A DNA stretch of 6,045 nucleotides from Butyrivibrio sp. UBA3740 (GCA_002372465.1 DFGW01000131.1:1-6045), one strand, 5' to 3'; positions 1 through 6,045 are shown, counted from the first letter of the stretch. Translations and numbers: made by a program. The notes: generated by a model not told the origin, from the sequence alone.

Positions 1-2253
1 GAGGATAGGTCTGTCGGGAGTTACACCGACAGCGGCTCTCATGTAGCCCTCCATGCTCTCCTCGTCCCTCACGATCTCCATTCCACGGCCGCCAAGGACG
101 AAGGATGGACGAACCATTACAGGATAGCCGATCCTTGCTGCGATCTCTTTTGCACCCTCTACATCAGAAGCCATTCCTGATTCAGCCATAGGAATGCCGA
201 GCTTTTCCATCATAAGACGGAACTGGTCTCTGTCCTCAGCAAGGTCTATAACTTCAGGTGTTGTGCCAAGGATGTTTACGCCCTCTTCCTTTAGCTTGGC
301 TGCCAGGTTAAGAGGTGTCTGTCCACCGAACTGTGCAATAACGCCCAGTGGCTTTTCCTTTCTGTAGATCTGAAGTACATCCTCCAGGGTAAGGGGCTCA
401 AAGTAGAGCTTATCTGAAGTGTCATAGTCTGTTGAAACAGTCTCAGGGTTGCAGTTTACGATCAGAGTCTCAAAGCCCAGCTTTTTAAGAGCCATGGCTG
501 CATGTACACAGCAATAGTCGAACTCAATACCCTGTCCGATCCTGTTGGGACCACCGCCCAGGATCATGATCTTCTTATTCTCTGCAGAATCAGAGAGCTT
601 CATAGGATTCTCAAGGCTCTCCTCCTTCTGATAGGTTGAGTAGTAATATGCGCTGCCGTCGGTTCCGTATACGTGAACGCCGTCCCAGCACTCTGTAAGG
701 CCGTATCCCTCACGGGTATTCCTGATGTCATCCTCAGAAACGCCAAGGATCTTGGACAGGTATTTATCAGAGAAACCATCCTCTTTTGCCTTGGTCAGGG
801 CTTCTCTTGAAGGAACCTTCCCCTTGTATTCCTGCAAAAGAGCTTTCTCCTCATCCACAAGTTCTTTTATCTCATTAAGGAAATAAAGCTTAACCTTGGT
901 AATGTCAAAGAGCTCATCTACTGTTATGCCCTTCTTCATGGCCTCATACATAAGGAAGTATCTCTCGGAAGAAGCATCCTTGAGGCGGCGAAGAAGCTCA
1001 GCAGCAGGCATCTCTTCATATTTCTTGATGGCGCCAAGACCGTATCTGTCCTTCTCAAGGGATCTGATGGCCTTCTGGAAGGCTTCCTTGAAGTTCTTGC
1101 CGATGCTCATTACTTCACCCACAGCACGCATCTGTGTACCCAGCTTGTCCTCTACACCATGGAACTTCTCAAAGGCCCAGCGGGCGAACTTAACTACCAC
1201 GTAGTCTCCGTTTGGCACGTACTTATCAAGAGTTCCAAACTTTGAGTCAGGAAGTTCAGAAAGAGTAAGTCCTGTAGCAAGCTTAGCGGAAACAAGGGCG
1301 ATGGGGAAGCCTGTTGCCTTACTTGCAAGGGCTGAAGAACGGGAGGTTCTTGGGTTGATCTCGATTACTACTATTCTTCCGGTATTGGGGTCATGGGCGA
1401 ACTGTACGTTGGTTCCTCCGATGACGCCGATATGTTCAACAATCTTGTAGGCCTGTCTCTGGAGCTCCTTCTGAAGGTTCTCATCAATTGTCAGCATGGG
1501 AGCTGTACAGAAGGAATCACCGGTGTGAACACCTACAGGGTCAACGTTCTCAATGAAGCACACTGTTATCATGTTGTTGTCCTTGTCACGGACCACCTCA
1601 AGCTCAAGCTCTTCCCAGCCAAGGATGGACTCCTCAACAAGAACCTGATGGATGATGGATGCAGCAAGGCCACGGGAGCAAACAGTCTGAAGCTCTTCCT
1701 TGTTGTAAACAAGTCCGCCACCGGCCCCGCCCATGGTATAAGCAGGACGAAGAACAACAGGGTATCCCAGCTCATCAGCTTCAGCCAATGCTTCCTCAAC
1801 ACTGTAGCAGGCTTTTGAACGGGCCATACCAATACCAAGCATATTCATGGTGTTCTTAAACTCGGTCCTGTCCTCACCACGCTCAATGGCGTCAACCTGA
1901 ACACCTATAACTTTTACGTTGAATTTATCAAGAATGCCGGCTTTATACAGCTCAGAACACAGATTAAGTCCGGACTGACCGCCCAGATTTGGCAGAAGAG
2001 CATCCGGTCTTTCTTTTTCAATAACCGCTGCAACACGGTCAACATTTAGTGGTTCAATATAAGTCTTGTCCGCCATCTCCGGATCCGTCATTATCGTAGC
2101 CGGATTCGAATTAACAAGAACAATCTCATAACCAAGACTTCTAAGCGCCTTACAAGCCTGCGTCCCCGAGTAGTCAAACTCACAGGCCTGACCAATAACG
2201 ATTGGTCCGGAGCCGATTATCAGTACCTTGTGAATATCAGTTCTCTGTGCCAT
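1..2253 (-). CDS. carB: Carbamoyl-phosphate synthase large subunit, N-terminal 751 residues (partial, C-terminus off the left edge)
   Basis: CarB uses two ATP, bicarbonate and ammonia (delivered by the CarA glutaminase) to make carbamoyl phosphate for pyrimidine and arginine synthesis in the cytoplasm. The reading frame is open from ATG at 2253 to base 1 with no frameshift. Visible in order: the first dinucleotide-like fold with GSGPIVIGQ (residues 14-22); the first ATP-grasp domain, with YTMGGAGGG (172-180) and the metal-binding EINPRTSR (298-305); the oligomerisation region (about 400-555); then the start of the second half, with LGGGPNRIGQG (565-575) and the second ATP-grasp loop VRPSFVLGGRGMEIV (714-728). 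Residue numbers track E. coli CarB (1073 residues) to within a few positions, so about 320 residues are missing: the rest of the second ATP-grasp domain and the regulatory MGS domain. The start is supported by GGAGGAG at 2257-2263, 3 nt upstream of ATG. carA is not upstream; the divergent sensor gene is. Confidence 0.97.
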   Translation of the reverse strand, partial: MAQRTDIHKVLIIGSGPIVIGQACEFDYSGTQACKALRSLGYEIVLVNSNPATIMTDPEMADKTYIEPLNVDRVAAVIEKERPDALLPNLGGQSGLNLCSELYKAGILDKFNVKVIGVQVDAIERGEDRTEFKNTMNMLGIGMARSKACYSVEEALAEADELGYPVVLRPAYTMGGAGGGLVYNKEELQTVCSRGLAASIIHQVLVEESILGWEELELEVVRDKDNNMITVCFIENVDPVGVHTGDSFCTAPMLTIDENLQKELQRQAYKIVEHIGVIGGTNVQFAHDPNTGRIVVIEINPRTSRSSALASKATGFPIALVSAKLATGLTLSELPDSKFGTLDKYVPNGDYVVVKFARWAFEKFHGVEDKLGTQMRAVGEVMSIGKNFKEAFQKAIRSLEKDRYGLGAIKKYEEMPAAELLRRLKDASSERYFLMYEAMKKGITVDELFDITKVKLYFLNEIKELVDEEKALLQEYKGKVPSREALTKAKEDGFSDKYLSKILGVSEDDIRNTREGYGLTECWDGVHVYGTDGSAYYYSTYQKEESLENPMKLSDSAENKKIMILGGGPNRIGQGIEFDYCCVHAAMALKKLGFETLIVNCNPETVSTDYDTSDKLYFEPLTLEDVLQIYRKEKPLGVIAQFGGQTPLNLAAKLKEEGVNILGTTPEVIDLAEDRDQFRLMMEKLGIPMAESGMASDVEGAKEIAARIGYPVMVRPSFVLGGRGMEIVRDEESMEGYMRAAVGVTPDRPIL

Positions 2254-2256
2254 ATA

Positions 2257-2263
2257 CTCCTCC
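2257..2263 (-). promoter_or_regulatory. Ribosome binding site of carB
   Basis: Reads GGAGGAG on the minus strand, close to the full anti-Shine-Dalgarno complement. Its 3' end lies only 3 nt from the ATG at 2253. A second purine stretch (TAGGAG) ends at 2265, giving a more usual spacing. Either supports the start at 2253, where the protein begins MAQRTDIHKVLIIGSGP as expected for CarB. Confidence 0.7.
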
Positions 2264-2293
2264 ACTCCTAATTCTTTTTTCACTATCTAATCC

Positions 2294-2322
2294 ATTATAT
2301 TTACGTCTTGTTGGATTGACAA
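2294..2322 (-). promoter_or_regulatory. Candidate housekeeping promoter of carB
   Basis: On the minus strand, TTGTCA (2317-2322, 5 of 6 to consensus) is followed after 17 nt by a perfect TATAAT (2294-2299). Transcription would start near 2287, giving a leader of only about 34 nt. That is too short for a PyrR-type attenuator or a riboswitch, and no such structure is seen. Regulation, if any, would have to act on initiation. Confidence 0.75.
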
Positions 2323-2343
2323 GGAAGAAATTCAGTTTATGTT
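2316..2343 (+). promoter_or_regulatory. Possible upstream promoter of the sensor phosphatase, overlapping the carB -35 box
   Basis: A perfect TTGACA lies at 2316-2321 on the plus strand. After 16 nt comes a weaker TATGTT (2338-2343, 4 of 6). The -35 box shares five bases with the carB -35 box on the other strand, so if both are real, polymerase could not occupy both at once. The weak -10 makes this less certain than the candidate nearer the gene. Confidence 0.35.
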
Positions 2344-2351
2344 AAAAAGTG

Positions 2352-2379
2352 TTGAAATTGGTGATAGAATAAATATAAG
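2352..2379 (+). promoter_or_regulatory. Candidate proximal promoter of the sensor phosphatase gene
   Basis: TTGAAA (2352-2357) and TATAAG (2374-2379) are each 5 of 6 to the housekeeping consensus, with a 16-nt spacer. The predicted start near 2386 leaves a leader of about 28 nt before the ATG at 2414. It competes with a weaker pairing of TTAAAA (2342-2347) and TAGAAT (2365-2370), 17 nt apart. The sequence alone does not decide between them. Confidence 0.5.
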
Positions 2380-2401
2380 TAAATGATAAAGTGACAACTC
2401 C

Positions 2402-2406
2402 AGAGG
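2402..2406 (+). promoter_or_regulatory. Ribosome binding site of the sensor phosphatase
   Basis: AGAGG with 7 nt to the ATG at 2414. This favours that start over the in-frame ATGs at 2423 and 2435, which would place the site 16 or more nt away. Confidence 0.65.
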
Positions 2407-2413
2407 AAAATCT

Positions 2414-4477
2414 ATGCTTCAGATGGCTTCATCCATGATTGGAATTGCCATAGGCCACATTTTACTGACCTGGCTCATATGGCTACTCATCAAAGACAAA
2501 AAAATAACCTGGCCCCTGAGAATCTTACTGGGCGTCATATATGGAATGTGTTCCGTTTTCTCCACCCACTACGGAGTGCCTTTTAACGGAATGATCATCA
2601 ATGAGAGGGACCTTGGCCCCTTATGTGCAGGTCTTTTCTTTGACCCTGTCTCCGGAATAATTGCCGGTATCATAGGTGGTGTTGAGAGATATATCGCCGG
2701 TACTTACTTCAACATAGGTTCCTTTACCACTATCGCCTGCAGCGTTTCCACCTGTCTTGCGGGTTTTGTTTCCGCCTTCATGACAATCTTCATCTTTAAA
2801 AGGCAAAAGCCCTCGGGCTTTTATGCTTTCTTCATGGGCGCCGTCATGGAAGTTTTCCATATGTATGTCGTTCTTATAACCCACAGATCTGACATGAACA
2901 TGGCTTACTATATTGTAAGGATCTGTGCTATACCTATGATCATTTTCTGCGGTCTTGGACTGGCAGTTACAGCAATAGTTCTTTTGATAAGTTCCGGAGA
3001 ATTTATAACCCCGTTTAAGCCTATTGATGATAAAGATAATCCCCTGTCCAGAAAAATCCAGGTTTATCTCTTTATTGCGACCTCGGCCATCATTTTTACC
3101 AACTTTATATTCTCCTTTACCACCCAGACCCAGTCGGCCATCCAGGATACCAGAGAGGACCTTAAGATCATTGCAGCAGATATCCGCGAGACCTACAAGA
3201 GCCTGTTGGCCTACGAAGGCAATTCCAACATCCTTCGTTTCCATGTTGGTATTGAAGGCTCCTTTGACATAGTGCAGGACAAGGGCTATATCATCGCAGG
3301 TACTCACATGGGTAAATCTCTTGACCCCGAGGAGATGGATCTGCATTTCTCCAAGAAAGATGAAGATATCTACGAGACTAAGGTTTTTGGAACCGAATGT
3401 TTCTGTCGTACAGAGCAGCTCAACAGCACTGAGTATCTGATTCTGGCATGGCCCACTTCCGAAGTATACCGTGAAAGAGACGCATCTGCTTACGAGACAG
3501 CTTTTTCAGACATACTGCTCCTGACGGTCATCTATGTAGTTATTTCACTCCTGATCCAGACAACCGTTGTGGACAGGCTTGAAATAGTAAACAGATCACT
3601 GAATAAGATCACCAACGGCGACCTGAATGAGACCGTATCGGTTTACTCCTCAAAAGAGTTTGCTTCACTTTCAGATGACATCAATGAGACAGTTGATGCC
3701 CTTAAAGGTTATATCGACGAAGCGGAAAAGAGAATTGCCCAGGAGCTTGAATTTGCCAAGTCAATTCAAGAATCTGCTCTTCCACAGAACTTCCATACCA
3801 CAAGGGATGATATAGAGATCTTCGCATCCATGGACCCTGCCAAGGAAGTGGGCGGTGATTTCTATGATTTCTTCTTTATCGATAAGGGACTGCTGGTTCT
3901 TGTAATCGCAGACGTATCCGGTAAAGGTATTCCGGCATCTCTTTTCATGATGCGTAGCATGGCTGCCATCAGAAGCACCACTACCCCATCCACTTCACCG
4001 GCTGAGATTCTCAGCAAGGTTAATGATATCCTGTGCGAAGGTAATGAGACAGACATGTTCGTCACAGTCTGGATAGGCATCATAAACCTGGAAAATGGTC
4101 AGATGCAATGCGCCAATGCCGGTCATGAGTATCCGGTTATTCGCAGAAAGGATGCAGACTACGAGGTCTACAAGGATCCTCACAGCCCTGCTCTTGGTAC
4201 CATGGAAGGTCTTAAGTTCAAGGAATACGAGCTTAAGCTGAATCGCGGTGACGAGCTATTTGTCTACACCGACGGTGTTCCCGAGGCCATTAACAAGCAG
4301 GTAGATCAGTATGGCGTAGACAGACTCCTTAAGTGCCTTAACAAGAACAAGGATGTCCAACTTGACAGACTCCTTCCAAGAGTCAGAAAAGACCTGGCGG
4401 ATTTCGTCGACGGCGCTGAACAGTTCGACGACGTCACAATGCTGGGCTTCAAGTACAAGGACAGACGAGTAAATTAA
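2414..4477 (+). CDS. Membrane sensor protein with LytS-like 5TM receptor, Cache-like extracellular region, HAMP-like linker and SpoIIE/RsbU-type PP2C phosphatase
   Basis: A 687-residue protein predicted to sense a signal at the membrane and remove phosphate from a Ser/Thr-phosphorylated partner in the cytoplasm. Residues 1-195 are strongly hydrophobic, with about five or six membrane segments, and include NERDLGPLCAGLFFDPVSG (63-81) and a Gly-rich IIAGIIGGVER, as in the 5TM-5TMR_LYT receptor of LytS. A further helix (215-236) leads to an outside region of about 125 residues whose FDIVQDKGYIIAGTHMG (284-300) resembles Cache sensor folds. A helix at 364-384, a HAMP-like segment (385-435) and a coiled linker with AKSIQESALP (448-457) precede the phosphatase. 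That domain keeps its metal-binding acids: GGDFYD (480-485), DVSGKG (500-505), YTDGVPEA (618-625) and DDVTM (672-676), plus ANAGHEYP (567-574). Homologues dephosphorylate STAS anti-anti-sigma proteins; no such partner is in the window, so the target is unknown. It is a single-gene unit ending in its own terminator. Confidence 0.95.
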   Translation: MLQMASSMIGIAIGHILLTWLIWLLIKDKKITWPLRILLGVIYGMCSVFSTHYGVPFNGMIINERDLGPLCAGLFFDPVSGIIAGIIGGVERYIAGTYFNIGSFTTIACSVSTCLAGFVSAFMTIFIFKRQKPSGFYAFFMGAVMEVFHMYVVLITHRSDMNMAYYIVRICAIPMIIFCGLGLAVTAIVLLISSGEFITPFKPIDDKDNPLSRKIQVYLFIATSAIIFTNFIFSFTTQTQSAIQDTREDLKIIAADIRETYKSLLAYEGNSNILRFHVGIEGSFDIVQDKGYIIAGTHMGKSLDPEEMDLHFSKKDEDIYETKVFGTECFCRTEQLNSTEYLILAWPTSEVYRERDASAYETAFSDILLLTVIYVVISLLIQTTVVDRLEIVNRSLNKITNGDLNETVSVYSSKEFASLSDDINETVDALKGYIDEAEKRIAQELEFAKSIQESALPQNFHTTRDDIEIFASMDPAKEVGGDFYDFFFIDKGLLVLVIADVSGKGIPASLFMMRSMAAIRSTTTPSTSPAEILSKVNDILCEGNETDMFVTVWIGIINLENGQMQCANAGHEYPVIRRKDADYEVYKDPHSPALGTMEGLKFKEYELKLNRGDELFVYTDGVPEAINKQVDQYGVDRLLKCLNKNKDVQLDRLLPRVRKDLADFVDGAEQFDDVTMLGFKYKDRRVN

Positions 4478-4483
4478 AGTCTT

Positions 4484-4517
4484 AAAGAAGAGGGAATTGA
4501 TACCCTCTTCTTTTTTT
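4484..4517 (+). terminator. Intrinsic terminator of the sensor phosphatase gene
   Basis: AAAGAAGAGGG (4484-4494) pairs perfectly over 11 bp with CCCTCTTCTTT (4503-4513) around an 8-nt loop. The T-run continues to 4517. The stem begins 6 nt after the stop codon. On the minus strand it lacks a comparable T-run, so it is mainly a plus-strand terminator. Confidence 0.92.
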
Positions 4518-4518
4518 G

Positions 4519-4546
4519 TTGCCGAAAGAGCAGGAAGAGGTATAGA
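4519..4546 (+). promoter_or_regulatory. Weak candidate promoter for the putative noncoding RNA
   Basis: TTGCCG (4519-4524) and TATAGA (4541-4546), each 4 of 6 to consensus, are separated by 16 nt. They lie just after the sensor-gene terminator. A start near 4553 would coincide with the 5' edge of the long foldable segment; that coincidence is the main reason to report it. Confidence 0.3.
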
Positions 4547-4551
4547 GGAAA

Positions 4552-4829
4552 TGTACGCACTATTCTTCCCCGCCTTGTCCGCATTGTAGCGCAAACAAGT
4601 CCTGCGCCAAGGGCTGCCCGGGCGCTTGAGGAGCAGCGCCCAGCGTACTGTCTCTTGACACAGAACTTGTTTACGCATATAGGTCTGTAAGCGGGGCTGG
4701 AAATAGGACGTAGGTACAGGGGATTACGCCACCATCGGGTGCAACAAAGCGTTAGGAGCATTGTGAAATGTAAAAAACACCATCCGAATTGCTTTTTGGG
4801 GCATTTGGATGGTGTCATTTTTGCTTTTT
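4552..4829 (+). ncRNA. Putative structured noncoding RNA, unidentified (6S-like outline possible)
   Basis: Complementary arms nest in order over about 167 nt. TGTAC (4552-4556) pairs with GTACA (4714-4718); CTATT (4560-4564) with AATAG (4702-4706); CCCCGC (4568-4573) with GCGGGG (4691-4696). Then come a roughly symmetric bubble (about 4577-4588 against 4677-4688), GCG plus AAACAAGT (4589-4600) with ACTTGTTT plus CGC (4665-4676), and a branched tip with GGGCGCT/AGCGCCC (4620-4626, 4635-4641) and TGTC/GACA (4649-4652, 4657-4660). One long rod with a central bubble between GC-rich stems is the general plan of 6S RNA, the RNA polymerase regulator, but I recognise no diagnostic 6S sequence. A tail (4720-4776) leads to an intrinsic terminator ending near 4829, so the primary transcript would be about 275 nt. 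The strand is inferred from the upstream promoter-like boxes and the downstream T-run. The fold was made by eye. Confidence 0.4.
4777..4829 (+). terminator. Bidirectional intrinsic terminator (palindromic unit 1)
   Basis: ACACCATCC (4777-4785) pairs with GGATGGTGT (4807-4815). The stem continues through GAAT (4786-4789) with ATTT (4803-4806, one G-T wobble) and GC/GC past a one-base bulge, leaving an 8-nt loop. On the plus strand T-runs follow at 4818-4822 and 4825-4830. On the minus strand six T's follow directly (complement of 4772-4777). It can therefore stop plus-strand transcripts from the putative RNA and minus-strand transcripts of purF, whose stop codon is about 155 nt away. Confidence 0.8.
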
Positions 4830-4953
4830 TGAGGTAAATTCAGCCAAAATCGTTACATCTAACACCATCGCAACAGCTTTTTTTGAGATTTGGATGGTAT
4901 TAAAGATGGTTTTTACACCATCCAAATAGTGATTTTTCCCGTTAAGATGGTGT
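4777..4953. repeat. Cluster of three 39-nt palindromic repeat units
   Basis: Units at 4777-4815, 4862-4900 and 4915-4953 are all exactly 39 nt. Each starts ACACCATC, ends in a form of GATGGTGT and carries a run of five to seven T's in the middle. By hand alignment units 1 and 2 match at 30 of 39 positions and units 1 and 3 at 27 of 39. Gaps between units are 46 and 14 nt. An extra half-arm, GATGGT (4905-4910), sits in the second gap and can pair with ACCATC (4917-4922) of unit 3, giving an alternative hairpin. CACCATCG also occurs at 4730-4737. Only unit 1 has good T-tails; units 2 and 3 are weaker hairpins. They may be decayed copies of a REP-like palindrome or repeated terminators. Confidence 0.8.
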
Positions 4954-4970
4954 CAGGGCTTATTTTTCCT

Positions 4971-6045
4971 TTATTCTTTTCCGCTCCAGCAGTAGGTGCA
5001 GAGCTTGCAGGGTTCAAGCGGGATAGCCTCAATCATGTCATCCAGACGGTGGTAGTGAAGGGATGTGAAGTTGAGCTCTTTCCTGATCTCTTCAAGCATT
5101 GCCTCGTACTGTGGTGAGTCGGGATCGGTGTACTTTCTTACTGTTTCCTCATTAGGACTTGGATAGCCCTCAAGCTTTTCGATAACTCTCCTTGTTATAA
5201 GCTCCATTTCGGTGTTGGAACGTGAGAAGTTAAGGTACTTACATCCATAAATAAGCGGAGGACATGCAGGTCTTATGTGTACCTCTTTTGCTCCGCTCCT
5301 GTATAAAAATTCCGTGGTTTCACGAAGCTGTGTTCCTCTTACGATTGAATCGTCGATAAGAAGAAGGCTCTTGTTGTTGATGAGCTGATTAACGGGAAGA
5401 AGTTTCATCTTGGCGATAAGATCACGCCTTGACTGCAATGTAGGCATAAAAGATCTTGGCCAGGTTGGTGTGTATTTAACAAATGGTCTCGAATAGGGGA
5501 TTCCTGAAGTGTTGGAATAGCCGATGGCGTGGGCAACTCCGGAATCCGGAACACCTGCAACCAGGTCAGGGTGAAGTCCTCTTTGCAGGTCGCGCTGGGC
5601 AAGCTTTCCGCCGCAGGCATATCTCATTTTCTCAACGCTAAGGCCCTCGTAGGTTGAAGCAGGGAATCCGTAGTAGATCCAAAGGAATGTGCAGATACGC
5701 ATCTCATCAAAGGGCGGTGCTACAATCTCAACGCTCTCAGGTGTGATATAGGCAATTTCTCCTGGCCCAAGCTCCTTGTAGGGATCATAGCCAAGGTTCA
5801 AATATGAGAAGCTCTCAAAACATACGCAGTAGCCCTCATCCTTGTGGCCGATTTCAACAGGGGTTCTGCCAAAGCGGTCTCTGGCTGCATAGATGCCCTC
5901 GGTGGTCATTACCAGCATGGACATTGAGCCCTTTATTATTTCCTGGGCGTAACGAATTCCTTCAACAATAGTAACTTTCTGATTGATGATTGAAGCCACC
6001 AGCTCTGTGGGATTGATATCTCCGCCGCTCATTTCAAGGAAGTGA
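4971..6045 (-). CDS. purF: Amidophosphoribosyltransferase (glutamine PRPP amidotransferase), C-terminal about 357 residues (partial, N-terminus off the right edge)
   Basis: PurF converts PRPP and glutamine to phosphoribosylamine, the first step of purine synthesis. The frame continues past the first visible ATG at 6032 to the window edge (HFLE precedes MSGGD), so the true start and the N-terminal nucleophile are outside. Numbering from that Met, the end of the glutaminase domain shows RDRFGRTP (51-58) and ELGPGE (87-92). The PRPP-transferase domain follows, with VPDSG (161-165) and the PRPP loop IDDSIVRGT (226-234). Cysteines at 114, 264, 342 and 345 sit where the B. subtilis-type enzyme binds its 4Fe-4S cluster, and a further Cys348 makes CKLCTYC near the C-terminus. 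The loop reads GTQL where classical PurF has GTTS, and RDRFG is closer to asparagine-synthetase-like glutaminases, so this is a divergent branch. A paralogue beside a classical PurF is possible. Convergent with the sensor gene. Confidence 0.92.
   Translation of the reverse strand, partial: HFLEMSGGDINPTELVASIINQKVTIVEGIRYAQEIIKGSMSMLVMTTEGIYAARDRFGRTPVEIGHKDEGYCVCFESFSYLNLGYDPYKELGPGEIAYITPESVEIVAPPFDEMRICTFLWIYYGFPASTYEGLSVEKMRYACGGKLAQRDLQRGLHPDLVAGVPDSGVAHAIGYSNTSGIPYSRPFVKYTPTWPRSFMPTLQSRRDLIAKMKLLPVNQLINNKSLLLIDDSIVRGTQLRETTEFLYRSGAKEVHIRPACPPLIYGCKYLNFSRSNTEMELITRRVIEKLEGYPSPNEETVRKYTDPDSPQYEAMLEEIRKELNFTSLHYHRLDDMIEAIPLEPCKLCTYCWSGKE

Larger units (their letters stand above)
4478..4970. 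other. Gene-free region between the convergent sensor and purF genes
   Basis: About 490 nt with no believable protein gene. Open frames here (for example on the minus strand at 4474-4818) start without a ribosome binding site, have arginine- and cysteine-rich low-quality translations and run across the terminator stems. The region divides into three parts: the sensor-gene terminator (4484-4517); a GC-rich, self-complementary segment (about 4552-4720) with a looser tail to 4776; and an AT-rich segment with three 39-nt palindromic units (4777-4953). GC content is 61 of 100 bases at 4561-4660 but 37 of 100 at 4741-4840, so the middle part stands out in composition. Confidence 0.85.

Noticed and set aside
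1393..1859. Open frames on both strands inside carB (plus 1393-1818, plus 1659-1859, minus 1569-1838)
   Set aside because: They overlap the continuous CarB frame, which translates to conserved ATP-grasp sequence throughout; none has a ribosome binding site or a recognisable product.
2254..2293. PyrR attenuator or riboswitch in the carB leader
   Set aside because: The predicted leader is about 34 nt, with no terminator stem and no PyrR-binding consensus.
2621..3346. 241-residue open frame antisense to the sensor phosphatase
   Set aside because: Its translation looks like a shadow of the opposite strand, with no domain or convincing start signal, while the plus frame encodes a coherent membrane protein.
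4601..4645. Possible SRP RNA, from GAGGAGCAGC near a hairpin tip
   Set aside because: The SRP core needs a CAGG strand facing a GGAA-type tetraloop and GGAAGCAGC; the 5' strand here does not fit and the similarity is a few bases only.
4552..4776. RNase P RNA, tmRNA, T-box or known metabolite riboswitch
   Set aside because: No GAGGAAAGTCC-type core, no tRNA-like ends or tag frame, no AGGGTGGNACCGCG box, and no TPP, FMN, SAM or cobalamin motif; nor does a gene follow on the same strand for a riboswitch to control.
4256..4818. Minus-strand open frames over the gene-free region (4256-4678 and 4474-4818)
   Set aside because: They cross terminator stems and the foldable GC-rich segment, lack ribosome binding sites and have low-quality Arg/Cys-rich translations.
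4777..4953. CRISPR array
   Set aside because: Only three copies, unequal gaps of 46 and 14 nt, and much divergence between copies; the units are palindromes with terminator character.

Overview
The window carries three protein-coding genes and one gene-free stretch of about 490 bases. At the left is the 5' two thirds of carB (minus strand, running off the left edge). In the middle is a complete 687-residue membrane sensor with a SpoIIE-type PP2C phosphatase domain (plus strand). At the right is most of a purF-type amidophosphoribosyltransferase gene (minus strand, entering from the right edge with its N-terminus missing). Moderate base composition, strong GGAGG-type ribosome binding sites, intrinsic terminators, a 4Fe-4S-type PurF and a LytS-like 5TM receptor fused to a SpoIIE phosphatase together suggest a Firmicute of class Clostridia, probably Lachnospiraceae (Butyrivibrio-like). 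That placement is inference from protein style; no marker gene is present.

Layout. 1-2253 (minus): CarB residues 1-751, in frame throughout. 2254-2413: a compact divergent intergenic region whose TTGACAA core can supply a -35 box on each strand; the carB promoter (TTGTCA, 17 nt, TATAAT) is the clearer one. 2414-4477 (plus): the sensor phosphatase, followed at once by a strong intrinsic terminator (4484-4517). 4478-4970: no convincing gene. It holds that terminator, a GC-rich segment (4552-4720) that folds into a long interrupted hairpin and looks like a noncoding RNA, and then three 39-base palindromic units (4777-4815, 4862-4900, 4915-4953) sharing ACACCATCC/GGATGGTGT arms. The first unit has T-runs on both sides and can end transcription from either direction. 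4971-6045 (minus): the purF-type gene.

How the genes relate. CarB makes carbamoyl phosphate for pyrimidines and arginine, and PurF commits PRPP to purine synthesis, so two nucleotide-pathway genes flank a signalling gene. The terminators and divergent or convergent orientations make all three separate transcription units, so the sensor phosphatase is not evidently tied to nucleotide metabolism. It has no anti-sigma or anti-anti-sigma partner in the window. The parts most worth a second look are the putative structured RNA and the 39-base palindrome cluster between the convergent genes.
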